Source: Planomonospora_B alba (GTDB taxonomy: Bacteria > Actinomycetota > Actinomycetes > Streptosporangiales > Streptosporangiaceae). From it: DNA of 64,000 nt. The translations under genes were made by a program, and so were the position numbers. This document shows, piece after piece, positions 32,552 through 39,809 of the stretch (position 1 is the first letter of the stretch; the number at the start of each line of letters is the position of its first letter). Below the pieces are notes generated by a model, which saw only the letters and a program-made list of their open reading frames with translations, was not told the DNA's origin and did no database searches. The DNA is taken from positions 44,823 to 108,822 of the forward strand of contig NZ_BAAAUT010000025.1 of NCBI RefSeq assembly GCF_039534085.1. Direction: 5' to 3'.

Positions 32552-34342
32552 GTGCCGACGACCTGGATCCACCCGCTCTCGGCGGAGGTCGCCGAGGGCC
32601 CGGACGTCCTCGGCGGCAAGGCGCACGGCCTGGTCGTCCTGCGGCGTCTCGGGCTGCCCGTGCCCCCCGGGTTCGTCATCGGCACGGCGGCGTGCCGTGC
32701 CTTCCTGCGCGACGGGCGGTTCCCCGACGGCCTCACCGCCGAGCTGGCGGCCGCCGTCTCCTGGCTGGAGGCCGTCACGCGGCGGCGCCTCGGCGGGTCC
32801 GAGCGGCCGCTGGCGGTCTCGGTCCGCTCGGGCGGCGGCGTGTCGATGCCCGGCATGATGGCCACGATCCTCGACCTCGGCCTGACCTCCGGGGCGACGG
32901 CGGGCCTGGCCGCGGAGACGGGCGATCCGTGCTTCGCGCTCGGCGCGCGCCTGCGGTTCCTGTCCGGTTTCGCCTCGGCGGTCTCCGGCCTGGCGCCGGA
33001 GAGCCTGGACGCCGTCGTACGCGGGGCGGCCCGGCCCGGATCCGGCGGCCGGGCGGGCGACCCCGCATCCGGCTGCGGGACGGACGACCCCGCCGGAGAC
33101 GCGCGCGGCGAGGAGACGCGCCTGGCCGAGGCGGTCCGGGACCTCGAATCCCTCATCCGCGAACGGACCGGCCGGCCGGTCCCGGACGACGCGATGCGCC
33201 AGCTGGAGCTGGCGGTCGGGGCCGTGTTCTCGTCATGGGAGGCCCCGCGCGCCAGGGCCTACCGCGAGGTGCACGGCATCCCGCACGACCTCGGCACGGC
33301 CGTCACCGTGCAGGCCATGGTCTTCGGCGACCGCGACGGGCGCAGCGGCAGCGGCGTCGCGTTCAGCCGCGACCCCGGCACCGGTGAGCGCGTCCCGTTC
33401 GGGGAGGTCCTGTTCGGCCGCCAGGGCGAGGACGTCGTCTCCGGCAGGTCGGCGACCCGGCCCCTGTCCGAGCTGGCCGGCCGGGAGCCCGCGGTGTGGA
33501 CCGGCCTCCTGGACGCCCTGGACCGGGTCGAGGAGCACTACCGCGACGCCTGCCACGTGGAGTTCACCTTCGAGACGGGCGAGCTGTGGCTCCTGCAGGT
33601 ACGGCCCGGCGGCCTCGCCGGCCGCGCCGCCGTCCGCGTCGCGGTCGACCTGGCCGACGAGGGCGTCATCGACCGCCGCGAGGCGCTGCTCCGGGTCTCC
33701 CCGCGGCACCTCCGGCACGCTCGCACGCCCCGGGTGGAGACGGCCGGCGCGGACGGCGTCCTCGCCCGGGGGCTGGGCGCCTGCCCCGGGGTCGCGACAG
33801 GCAGGATCGCGACGACCGCCGACAGGGCGGTGCGGATGGCCGCCGACGGCCCGGTCATCCTGGTGCGCCCCCACACCTCCCCGCTCGACATGCACGGCCT
33901 GGCCGCCGCGGCCGGGGTCGTCACGGCCGTCGGCGGACCGGCCAGCCACGCCGCCGTCGTCGCGCGGTCGATGGGCAGGCCCGCCGTCGTGGGGGCCGCG
34001 GACCTCACGGTCGACGCCGCCGCCGGCTGCGTGCGCGCCGGCGGCCGCACCCTCCCCGAGGGCGCGCTCATCACCGTCGACGGGACCGGCGGGCAGGTCC
34101 TCGCCGGCCGTCCCCGCACCGTCTCGACCGCGGCCGATCCCCGCCTGGACCGCCTGCTCGGGTGGGCCGACGAGGTCTCCGGCGGCGATCCGGACCGGGA
34201 CGGCGCCGAACGCCTCGCCGCGGCCCGTGCGGTCCTGTCGGGCACCGGCGACGCCCTGCCGCGGACCCCGTCCGGGACCCCGCGGCCGGACACGGGACGG
34301 CCGGACACGGGACGGCCGGACACGGGACGGCCGGACACGTGA
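32552..34342 (+). CDS. short pyruvate phosphate dikinase-like protein without the PEP/pyruvate barrel
   Basis: A 596-residue protein, against about 870-900 for PPDK. The ATP-grasp part is present (GGKAHGLVVLRRLGLPVPPG, SVRSGGGVSMPGMMATILDL, TAVTVQAMVFG, GVAFSRDPGTGE, LQVRPG). The swivelling phosphohistidine domain is present too (CPGVATGRI, RPHTSPLDMHGL, GGPASHAAVVARSMGRPAV with catalytic His466). The C-terminal TIM barrel that binds PEP/pyruvate is absent. The protein instead ends in a PDTGR repeat. It could phosphorylate its own His from ATP and pass the phosphate to another acceptor, as rifampin phosphotransferase does; that is inference. GTG start at 32552. Confidence 0.85.
   Translation: MPTTWIHPLSAEVAEGPDVLGGKAHGLVVLRRLGLPVPPGFVIGTAACRAFLRDGRFPDGLTAELAAAVSWLEAVTRRRLGGSERPLAVSVRSGGGVSMPGMMATILDLGLTSGATAGLAAETGDPCFALGARLRFLSGFASAVSGLAPESLDAVVRGAARPGSGGRAGDPASGCGTDDPAGDARGEETRLAEAVRDLESLIRERTGRPVPDDAMRQLELAVGAVFSSWEAPRARAYREVHGIPHDLGTAVTVQAMVFGDRDGRSGSGVAFSRDPGTGERVPFGEVLFGRQGEDVVSGRSATRPLSELAGREPAVWTGLLDALDRVEEHYRDACHVEFTFETGELWLLQVRPGGLAGRAAVRVAVDLADEGVIDRREALLRVSPRHLRHARTPRVETAGADGVLARGLGACPGVATGRIATTADRAVRMAADGPVILVRPHTSPLDMHGLAAAAGVVTAVGGPASHAAVVARSMGRPAVVGAADLTVDAAAGCVRAGGRTLPEGALITVDGTGGQVLAGRPRTVSTAADPRLDRLLGWADEVSGGDPDRDGAERLAAARAVLSGTGDALPRTPSGTPRPDTGRPDTGRPDTGRPDT
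34283..34339 (+). repeat. 15-bp tandem repeat in the PPDK-like gene's 3' end
   Basis: Three full units of CGGCCGGACACGGGA (34283-34297, 34298-34312, 34313-34327) and a fourth partial unit encode PDTGR repeats at the C-terminus. Identical units suggest a slippage-prone minisatellite. Confidence 0.85.
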
Positions 34343-34549
34343 TCACCGGTCGGCGCGCCGGGCGGCGTCATCCGCGGCCGCTCCGCGCCGGTGATCTGGA
34401 CCATGCCTCCTCCTCCCCATGATTTCGCTACTCGAAGTATCGATACTGTTCGTAGCGTAATGGGTCGTGGTGCGCGCAGGCCCCGGGCGGTCCCGTCCAC
34501 CGGGCCGTCCGGGTCATGCGCGCACCGGGGTCCCGCCCGGCGGACCGGG
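34343..34549. other. 207-base region with an orphan divergent promoter-like cassette
   Basis: It lies between the PPDK-like gene and the convergent hydroxylase gene. It holds the operator at 34437, and facing left a good GAGGAGGAGG site before an ATG at 34404-34406 whose frame runs antisense into the PPDK gene. Facing right an ATG (34460) opens the Arg/Pro-rich frame MGRGARRPR. Neither frame codes for a recognisable protein. It resembles the live cassette at 35700-35790. Confidence 0.55.
34437..34457. promoter_or_regulatory. operator copy 1, GTATCGATAC-N4-CGTAGCG
   Basis: Perfect 10-base palindrome GTATCGATAC (34437-34446), four bases, then CGTAGCG (34451-34457). The same composite element recurs at 35744-35764 in front of the TetR gene. 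Confidence 0.75.
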
Positions 34550-35461
34550 TCACGCCACCGCCCGCTCCCGCCGGTCGGGATCGGGAACCGCGGAGCCGGC
34601 GTGGCAGGCGCCCGAGGCGCGGAAGGGTTCGGCGAGCTGGGCCAGATAGCCGGTGGGGTAGTGCGGCTTGGCGGCCATGCCGAGCTGGCCGGAGGTGAAG
34701 CGGCGACCCGGGTCGTAGGAGAAGGTGCCGAGCAGGTGGTCCCAGACCAGGGTGAACAGCCCGAAGTTGACGTCACCGACGCCGGCCCACTTCAGGTGGT
34801 GGAAGCGGTGGCCCTCGTTGAGGGCGAGCACGTACTTCAGGGCGCCGACGCGGTAGTCGGCGTTGGAGTGCTGCAGCAGCAACTGGACGGCGACGGTGAC
34901 GGCCAGCGCGGAGGCGACGTCGAGCGGCAGGCCGACGAGGACGAGCGGGGCGACGCCGACGCCCGTCTCCAGCGCCTGGTGCAGGGGGTGCTTCATCAGG
35001 CCGTTGAAGCCGTAGAAGCGGGTGACGGAGTGGTGGACGGCGTGGAAGCGCCACAGCACGCCGATCCTGTGGCTGGCGTAGTGGGTCAGCGTGATGCCGA
35101 GGTCGGCGACCAGGACCGCGGCCAGCACCTGCAGAGCGAAGGGCCAGGAGTGCGGCCATAGGTCGGCGACGGTGACGGTGGCGGCCAGCAGCGGGATGGC
35201 ACCGACGCCGGCGAGCAGCAGCAGCTCGTTGACACCGGCGTGCGCGACATCGCGGGCGCCGTCACCGGCCGGCCTGTTCCACTCGGCCTCGTACGGCAGG
35301 ACGCGTTCGGCGGCGAAGGAGCAGCTGATGGCCACCGCCAGCAGGGCGACCAGCCACAGCTTGGAGGCGCCGGTGGCGGCCAGGGCGGCGGCGGCGCCGT
35401 CGACACCCAGCAGCATGAAGGGCACGTAGCCGTAGCGGACAACGGATTTCACCATGCTCAT
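34550..35461 (-). CDS. sterol desaturase/fatty acid hydroxylase-superfamily membrane di-iron enzyme
   Basis: A 303-residue membrane protein with about five hydrophobic segments. The histidine clusters of the superfamily are all present: HYASH, then HAVHHS, HSNAD-type H, and HRFHH. They bind a non-haem di-iron centre that hydroxylates or desaturates lipids with O2. GVLWRFHAVHHSV and GHRFHHLKW match the family closely. Start ATG at 35461 (or 35455) follows directly on the decayed cupin gene, with no clear ribosome binding site, so translation may rely on reading through from upstream. It is flanked by two copies of the TetR-associated operator. Confidence 0.88.
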   Translation of the reverse strand: MSMVKSVVRYGYVPFMLLGVDGAAAALAATGASKLWLVALLAVAISCSFAAERVLPYEAEWNRPAGDGARDVAHAGVNELLLLAGVGAIPLLAATVTVADLWPHSWPFALQVLAAVLVADLGITLTHYASHRIGVLWRFHAVHHSVTRFYGFNGLMKHPLHQALETGVGVAPLVLVGLPLDVASALAVTVAVQLLLQHSNADYRVGALKYVLALNEGHRFHHLKWAGVGDVNFGLFTLVWDHLLGTFSYDPGRRFTSGQLGMAAKPHYPTGYLAQLAEPFRASGACHAGSAVPDPDRRERAVA

Positions 35462-35708
35462 CAGCGTCGCGGCCGGGCCGGGCCCGGGGCGGGATGACCG
35501 CCGCCCGCACCCGGCGGCGGGTGCGGTGGGCATCGGCCAGCTCCACCGTCCCGGTGGCCACGACGAGGATCTGCAGGGCCGCGTGCGCGTGCGGCTCGGT
35601 GGTGCCGACGTCGCCGGTGAAGGCGAGCCGGCCCGGCTGCAGCATGGTCGTCCCCTGCCACCCGGCCGAGGTCGCGGACGAGGGCGCCGCACCGGTGTCC
35701 CCACCCAT
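35462..35708 (-). pseudogene. truncated cupin (AraC-type ligand-binding domain) remnant
   Basis: From ATG 35708, after an excellent GAGGAGGGGG site, the frame reads LQPGRLAFTGDVGTTEPHAH, then AALQILVVATGTVELADAHR and VRAAVIPPRA. This is the start of an AraC-family cupin (PHAHAALQ and the VIPP turn). Just where the next strand should follow, the frame runs into Arg-rich nonsense across the hydroxylase gene. The rest of the cupin and the helix-turn-helix are missing, most simply through a deletion that joined this gene to the hydroxylase. The start signals still look intact, so a roughly 80-residue fragment may be translated. Confidence 0.6.
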
Positions 35709-35743
35709 GCCCCCTCCTCGGCCGGACGGTTCCGCCACGTCAC

Positions 35744-35764
35744 GTATCGATACCGACCGTAGCG
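35744..35764. promoter_or_regulatory. operator copy 2, between cupin remnant and TetR gene
   Basis: GTATCGATAC (35744-35753), four bases, then CGTAGCG (35758-35764), 20 bases before the TetR start at 35785. It sits in the shared divergent promoter, the classic place for TetR autoregulation. Confidence 0.8.
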
Positions 35765-35784
35765 CAAATGACTATCGTGTGGCC

Positions 35785-36393
35785 ATGACCAGATCGACCC
35801 CGTCCACCAGGCCACCCGGTCGTCCGCGTTCCGGCGTCGACGCCGCGGTCTTCGCCGCGACGCTCAGCGCGGTCGACGAGCTCGGCTACGCGCGCGCCAC
35901 CGTCGACCGCATCGCGGCGGCGGCCGGCGTCGCGAAGACGACGATCTACCGTCGCTGGCCGTCGAAGGGCGCGCTGATCGTGGACTGCCTCCTCGACGCG
36001 TTCGGCCCGGTGCCGCTGGAGGGCGCCGGGCGGGCCGAGCTCATCTCCTCGGCCGTCCGCTGGGCCGCGGCGAAGATCGGCGAGCCCGGGGTGGGCGACG
36101 CGTTCGCGGGCGTGTTCAGCGACGCCGTCAGCGATCCGGCGCTGCGCGAGATCCTGTCCACCCGGCTGCAGGACCCGTACCGGCTCGCGCTGCAGGACGC
36201 GCTCGGCGAGCCGGAGCACCGGGTCCTGTTCCTCATCGACGTCGTCGTCGGAACCCTGCTCCACCGGATGGGCATGACCGGTGAGCCGATGGCCGACGCC
36301 GACGTCTCCGCGCTGGTCGAGATGGTCCTGTCGCACTTCGCCGGCGGCGCCGGGCCGGACCGGAGCGCGGGTTCCGGGGCTTCCGGCGCATGA
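35785..36393 (+). CDS. TetR/AcrR-family regulator
   Basis: A 202-residue regulator of normal length. The DNA-binding domain is AVDELGYARATVDRIAAAAG followed by VAKTTIYRRWPSKGALI, with the RRWPSK ending of the AcrR subgroup. The C-terminal domain matches TetR_C_16-like helices (DPYRLALQDAL, LFLIDVVVGTLLHRMGMTGE). The ATG at 35785 fits the domain start. A palindrome at 35744 recurs at 34437, so its likely targets are itself, the cupin/hydroxylase transcript, and the relict promoter at 34.4 kb. Confidence 0.92.
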   Translation: MTRSTPSTRPPGRPRSGVDAAVFAATLSAVDELGYARATVDRIAAAAGVAKTTIYRRWPSKGALIVDCLLDAFGPVPLEGAGRAELISSAVRWAAAKIGEPGVGDAFAGVFSDAVSDPALREILSTRLQDPYRLALQDALGEPEHRVLFLIDVVVGTLLHRMGMTGEPMADADVSALVEMVLSHFAGGAGPDRSAGSGASGA

Positions 36394-36517
36394 GCCCCGG
36401 GACGGGCCGCTCTCCGGCCGGCCCCTCCCGGCGCCGCCGCATCGTCATCGCATAGCGGATGTATCAACCCGGACGGGCATTCTTGATCTCACACCGGAAC
36501 CGACGGAGGAGAACACG

Positions 36518-36970
36518 ATGAGCAGCACCGGCAACAGCGCGTACGAGGGGTTCACGGCCGAGGAGCGGGCCGCGATGAAGGAGCACGCCCAGGAGATGAA
36601 GAAGGCGGCGCGCCGCGGCTCCAAGGCGGACAAGGCGGCGGAGGCGGAGCGGGACGTGCTCGCGAAGATCGCCGAGATGCAGGAGTCGGACCGGCTCATG
36701 GCCGAGCGCGTCCACGCCGTCGTCAAGGCCAACGCCCCGGTCCTCGCGCCGAAGCTCTGGTACGGGATGCCCGCCTACGCGCTGGACGGCAAGGTCGTCT
36801 GCTTCTTCCAGAGCGCGGAGAAGTTCAAGGCGCGGTACGCGACGCTCGGGTTCAACGACTCGGCGAAGCTGGACGAGGGCGTGATGTGGCCGACCGCCTT
36901 CGCGCTGACCGAGGTGACGGCCGAGGTGGAGGAGAGGATCGCCGCGCTGGTGAAGCAGGCGGTGAGCTGA
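36518..36970 (+). CDS. DUF1801 (YdhG-like) family protein
   Basis: A 150-residue protein. The first 60 residues are a charged Lys/Ala/Glu-rich helix (AAMKEHAQEMKKAARRGSKA), a common extension in actinobacterial members. The rest is the DUF1801 fold: VLAPKLWYGMPAYALDGKVV, FFQSAEKFKARYATLGF and DEGVMWPTAFALTE. The family includes an iron-chaperone-like frataxin analogue in Bacillus, but most members have no proven role. The ATG at 36518 lies 7 bases after GGAGGA. The UvrA remnant follows after 14 bases. Confidence 0.85.
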   Translation: MSSTGNSAYEGFTAEERAAMKEHAQEMKKAARRGSKADKAAEAERDVLAKIAEMQESDRLMAERVHAVVKANAPVLAPKLWYGMPAYALDGKVVCFFQSAEKFKARYATLGFNDSAKLDEGVMWPTAFALTEVTAEVEERIAALVKQAVS

Positions 36971-36983
36971 GGCCCTGATCCGC

Positions 36984-37387
36984 GTGCACGGCGCGCGGGT
37001 GAACAACCTCGAGGACGTCAGCGTCGAGATCCCGGAACGCCGGCTGACGGTGTTCACCGGCGTCTCCGGCCCGGGCAAGAGCTCGCTGGTGTTCGGCACG
37101 ATCGCCGCGGAGTCGCAGCGGCTGGTCAACGGGGCCTACAGGTCGGCACCGCCACCGACGCCAACGCGATGCTGCGCATCCTCTTCAGCCGGCTCGGGCG
37201 GCCGCACATCGGCTCGCCCCAGGCGTTCTCCGGGCTCATCCCGAAGATCCGCAAGTCGTTCCTGCCGAAGGACCGGGAGGCGATGCAACCGCACATCCGC
37301 CACCTCGGCTCCCCGCCCACCGACACCACCTACGTCTTCGACGAGCCCACCGGCGGCCTGCACCTGGCGGCCTACGTCGGCGCCTGA
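36984..37387 (+). pseudogene. UvrA-like (drug-resistance type) ATPase remnant
   Basis: The first 52 codons read VHGARVNNLEDVSVEIPER, then VFTGVSGPGKSSLVFGTIAA, a UvrA Walker A region. Near 37137 the frame shifts and the other frame continues LRILFSRLGRPHIGSPQAFS (UvrA signature), then a jump to a piece from the far C-terminus, TTYVFDEPTGGLHLAAYVGA (Walker B). Family members have about 750-950 residues; only about 130 remain, in two frames and with at least two large deletions. It is a relic of the UvrA paralogues found with drug transporters, and nothing functional is expected. Confidence 0.8.
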
Positions 37388-37421
37388 CCGCGTCCCGGGC
37401 CGCGCCGCGGCCCGGGACTGC

Positions 37422-38345
37422 TCAGCCGTCCTCCTTCGCGACCGCCTCGCGTACGGCCGGGGCGACCTCCCGGGCCCAGCGGCCGAGGGTGACGGGGTCC
37501 GGCACGCCGTGATCGGCCGCGAAGAGCGTGAAGCCCGACGCGCCGTGCTCCAGCACGGCCCCGGTCAGCTCCTCGACCCACTGGCCGACGGAGCCGCCGA
37601 TCCAGCGCCCGTCGCGGTCCCGCGTGGCGGGCAGCGGCCGGTCGGTGATGCGTCCGGGGAAGTTGAAGACCGTGCGGATCTCGCGCGGATCGCGGCCCAC
37701 GGCCGCCGCCGCCTCGTCGATGACCGGCCGCGACGTGCGGTACCGCTCGCTGAGCCAGTCCGCCGCGTGGCCGGGGATCCAGCCGTCGGCCACGCGGCCG
37801 GTGGCGGCCAGGGATTTCCGTCCGACCGATCCGGTCCACACGGGGGGAGCGGCCACCGGCGCCGGCTCGATCCGCTCCACCCGGTAGTGCCGGCCCTGGA
37901 AGGTGACCGGTTCCCCGCCGCCCGCCAGCAGCTTGACCAGGACGATCGCCTCCTCGAAGGCGTCCACGGCGTCACCGGGTGACAGCCGCGGCACCCCCAT
38001 GTCGGAGATCCGGTCCCACAGCCCGCCCGCGCCCATGCCGAGCACGATCCGGCCGTCCGACAGCGCCGACAGCGACGTCACCGTCCGCGCCAGCATGGGG
38101 GCGGGCCGGGTCGGCAGGTTGGTGACGTTGGCGAATCCCGCGATGCGCTCCGTCCGCCCCAGGATGAACCCGAGAGCGGCGTAGGCGTCCACGCGCCCGC
38201 CGATGTAGGGGTGGTCCGACAGGGAGAAGACGTCGAGCCCGTCACGGTCGGCCTGCTGGACCATGCGCAGCAGCCGCGGCACCTCGTCGATGCCGCTGTG
38301 CGCGCCGAAGCCGAAGACGACTTCTCGTACAGGTGCACGACCCAT
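37422..38345 (-). CDS. LLM-class (F420-dependent type) oxidoreductase
   Basis: A 307-residue TIM-barrel enzyme of the luciferase-like monooxygenase superfamily. Diagnostic segments are FSLSDHPYIGGRVDAYAALG, RIAGFANVTNLPTRPAPML, GRIVLGMGAGG and PPVWTGSVGRKSLAATGRVA. Actinobacterial members mostly use F420 or FMN; the cofactor cannot be settled here. The ATG at 38345 follows GGGAGC. Two operator half-site pairs lie 30-67 bases upstream and match the operator of the MarR gene encoded just before it on the same strand, so the MarR protein very likely controls it. Confidence 0.87.
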   Translation of the reverse strand: MGRAPVREVVFGFGAHSGIDEVPRLLRMVQQADRDGLDVFSLSDHPYIGGRVDAYAALGFILGRTERIAGFANVTNLPTRPAPMLARTVTSLSALSDGRIVLGMGAGGLWDRISDMGVPRLSPGDAVDAFEEAIVLVKLLAGGGEPVTFQGRHYRVERIEPAPVAAPPVWTGSVGRKSLAATGRVADGWIPGHAADWLSERYRTSRPVIDEAAAAVGRDPREIRTVFNFPGRITDRPLPATRDRDGRWIGGSVGQWVEELTGAVLEHGASGFTLFAADHGVPDPVTLGRWAREVAPAVREAVAKEDG

Positions 38346-38374
38346 GATTCACGCTCCCAGGAAAAAAGGCCGCA

Positions 38375-38389
38375 GTTCGCATAACGAAC
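38375..38389. promoter_or_regulatory. MarR operator 1 (LLM gene promoter)
   Basis: GTTCG (38375-38379), five bases, CGAAC (38385-38389). It is 30 bases upstream of the LLM start and 6 bases from operator 2. Confidence 0.75.
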
Positions 38390-38395
38390 CATATT

Positions 38396-38412
38396 AGTTC
38401 GCAACACGAACT
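38396..38412. promoter_or_regulatory. MarR operator 2 (LLM gene promoter)
   Basis: AGTTCG (38396-38401), CAACA, CGAACT (38407-38412): perfect 6-base arms with a 5-base spacer. Centre-to-centre distance to operator 1 is 22 bases, about two helical turns. Confidence 0.8.
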
Positions 38413-38446
38413 ACAACTCCCCGTTCCGCCGGGAGGGCGGCACACC

Positions 38447-38929
38447 TCAGTTCCCGCGGTCGCCCGCGTCCTCCTCCCCGGGCCCCAGGAAGACCGCAGG
38501 GACCTTGTTGTCCAGCACGACGCGGCCGAGCAGGGCGGCGAGCGCGTCGCGCTCGGCCGGGGCGAACCCCGCCGTCAGCGCCTCGATCCGCCGGCAGGTC
38601 TCGGTGTAGAACTCCTCCGCTATCCGGCCCCCCCGCCGGGTGAGCGCGACCCGCACCGCCCGCGTGTCCTGCGGATCCGGCCTGCGCTCGACCAGGCCGT
38701 TGCGCTCGGTGCGGTCCACCAGGCCGGTGAGGCTCGACTTGGCCAGTCTCAGCGTCGCGCCCAGTTCGCCCATGCCGTACGGCTTGGCCATCAGCACGCA
38801 CAGCAGCTGGCCCTGCTGCGAGGTGATGCCGTACTCCCGGGCGGATTCGGCGTACACGGCGTTCACCAGGAAAGCGGACCGCACCAGTGCGGCCGCGATC
38901 CCGATCCGGCCGCCATCATGCTTAACCAT
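38447..38929 (-). CDS. MarR-family transcriptional regulator
   Basis: A 160-residue winged-helix protein. It has YGITSQQGQLLCVLMAKPYG, GELGATLRLAKSSLTGLVDR (recognition helix), the wing RRPDPQDTRAVRVALTRRGG, and C-terminal dimer helices (FAPAERDALAALLGRVVLDN). MarR proteins bind ligands such as phenolics or oxidants and release a palindromic operator. The ATG at 38929 lies 31 bases from operator 3. Identical-architecture operators before the LLM gene downstream define a two-promoter regulon. The inducer is unknown. Confidence 0.93.
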   Translation of the reverse strand: MVKHDGGRIGIAAALVRSAFLVNAVYAESAREYGITSQQGQLLCVLMAKPYGMGELGATLRLAKSSLTGLVDRTERNGLVERRPDPQDTRAVRVALTRRGGRIAEEFYTETCRRIEALTAGFAPAERDALAALLGRVVLDNKVPAVFLGPGEEDAGDRGN

Positions 38930-38959
38930 CCGGCCAGGCTAACATTCGCCCGCCCCTGC

Positions 38960-38976
38960 AGTTCGCAGGACGAACT
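38960..38976. promoter_or_regulatory. MarR operator 3 (autoregulatory)
   Basis: AGTTCG (38960-38965), CAGGA, CGAACT (38971-38976): the same perfect 17-bp design as operator 2, in the promoter of the MarR gene itself. Confidence 0.82.
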
Positions 38977-39017
38977 AGCCGGTTTCCCCGCAGCGCCCGC
39001 CGGGTTCCCGCCCCCGC

Positions 39018-39065
39018 CTTCAGGACGGCTGAAGCATGGACTAAGCTTCAGGGTGACTGAAGCTT
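39018..39065. promoter_or_regulatory. paired operators before the HD-domain gene
   Basis: Two copies of CTTCAG-N5-CTGAAG: 39018-39034 (spacer GACGG) and, inside the longer perfect repeat AAGCTTCAG-GGTGA-CTGAAGCTT, 39043-39065. Their centres are 28 bases apart. The half-site differs from the MarR site, so a second regulator is implied. They lie 68-115 bases before the GTG at 39133. Confidence 0.75.
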
Positions 39066-39132
39066 GAGGAGACCGGGCGCGGGACGTCCCGCCCTGCGCC
39101 CACCCGAGCACCACACGGAAAGGACGACTCCG

Positions 39133-39795
39133 GTGGACGACGACCAGCTGCCGTTCCCCCGCACGGACCTCGCCCTGGGCGCGGCGCGCTTCGCCCGGGA
39201 GATCGAGGACCCGGCGATCTTCAACCACAGCATGCGCAGCTACCTGTACGGCCGCTTCATCGGCGAGCAGCAGGGCCTGCGCCCGGACGCCGACTACGAC
39301 GACGAACTGCTGTTCCTCGGCTGCGTGCTGCACGACGTCGGGCTCAGCGACGAGGGCGACGGCGACCAGCGCTTCGACCTCGACGGCGCCGACCTGGCCG
39401 CCCGCTTCCTCACCGACCTGGGGGTGCCCGCCGAGCGCGTCGAGGTCGTGTGGGACGCCGTCGCCCTGCACCTGTGCCACGACATCGCCCTGCGCAAGCG
39501 GCCCGAGATCGCCCTCGTCTCGGCCGGCGCGGGTTTCGACCTCGGCCCCGACGGCCCCTACACCCTCCCGGCCGGCTACGCCGACCGCGTCCACGCGGAG
39601 TTCCCCCGCCTGCGCGCCTCGGCCGTCCTGTTCGACGCGATCGTCGGGCAGGCGCTCGCCAAGCCCCACAAGGCTCCGCCGTACACCATGCCCGGCGAGC
39701 TCCTGCGCCAGCACACCGGCGGGGAGTGGCCCACCTGGCGGCAGCTGATGACCCGGCCGCCGAGCTGGAACGACTACGGCCACCCGGCGGCCTGA
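39133..39795 (+). CDS. HD-domain metal-dependent hydrolase (cyanamide-hydratase-like)
   Basis: A 220-residue protein. The metal ligands of an HD domain are visible: FNHSMRSYLYG (first His), LLFLGCVLHDVGL (the HD pair), and later AVALHLCHDIAL (further His). The order and the DPAIFNHSMR start match the HD family that includes fungal cyanamide hydratase and many bacterial proteins of unknown substrate. The GTG at 39133 follows GGAAAGGACG; an ATG-less longer frame to 39064 is open but unsupported and would cross the operators. Two palindromes upstream point to dedicated regulation, probably by a MarR- or HxlR-type protein. Confidence 0.85.
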   Translation: MDDDQLPFPRTDLALGAARFAREIEDPAIFNHSMRSYLYGRFIGEQQGLRPDADYDDELLFLGCVLHDVGLSDEGDGDQRFDLDGADLAARFLTDLGVPAERVEVVWDAVALHLCHDIALRKRPEIALVSAGAGFDLGPDGPYTLPAGYADRVHAEFPRLRASAVLFDAIVGQALAKPHKAPPYTMPGELLRQHTGGEWPTWRQLMTRPPSWNDYGHPAA

Positions 39796-39809
39796 GCCCC
39801 CGCGGCCGG

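Noticed and set aside
34391..35161. A plus-strand frame beginning MGRGARRPR after operator copy 1
   Set aside because: The start context resembles a TetR gene's promoter, but the translation has no helix-turn-helix and runs antisense to the hydroxylase gene. It was treated as part of a relic, not a gene.
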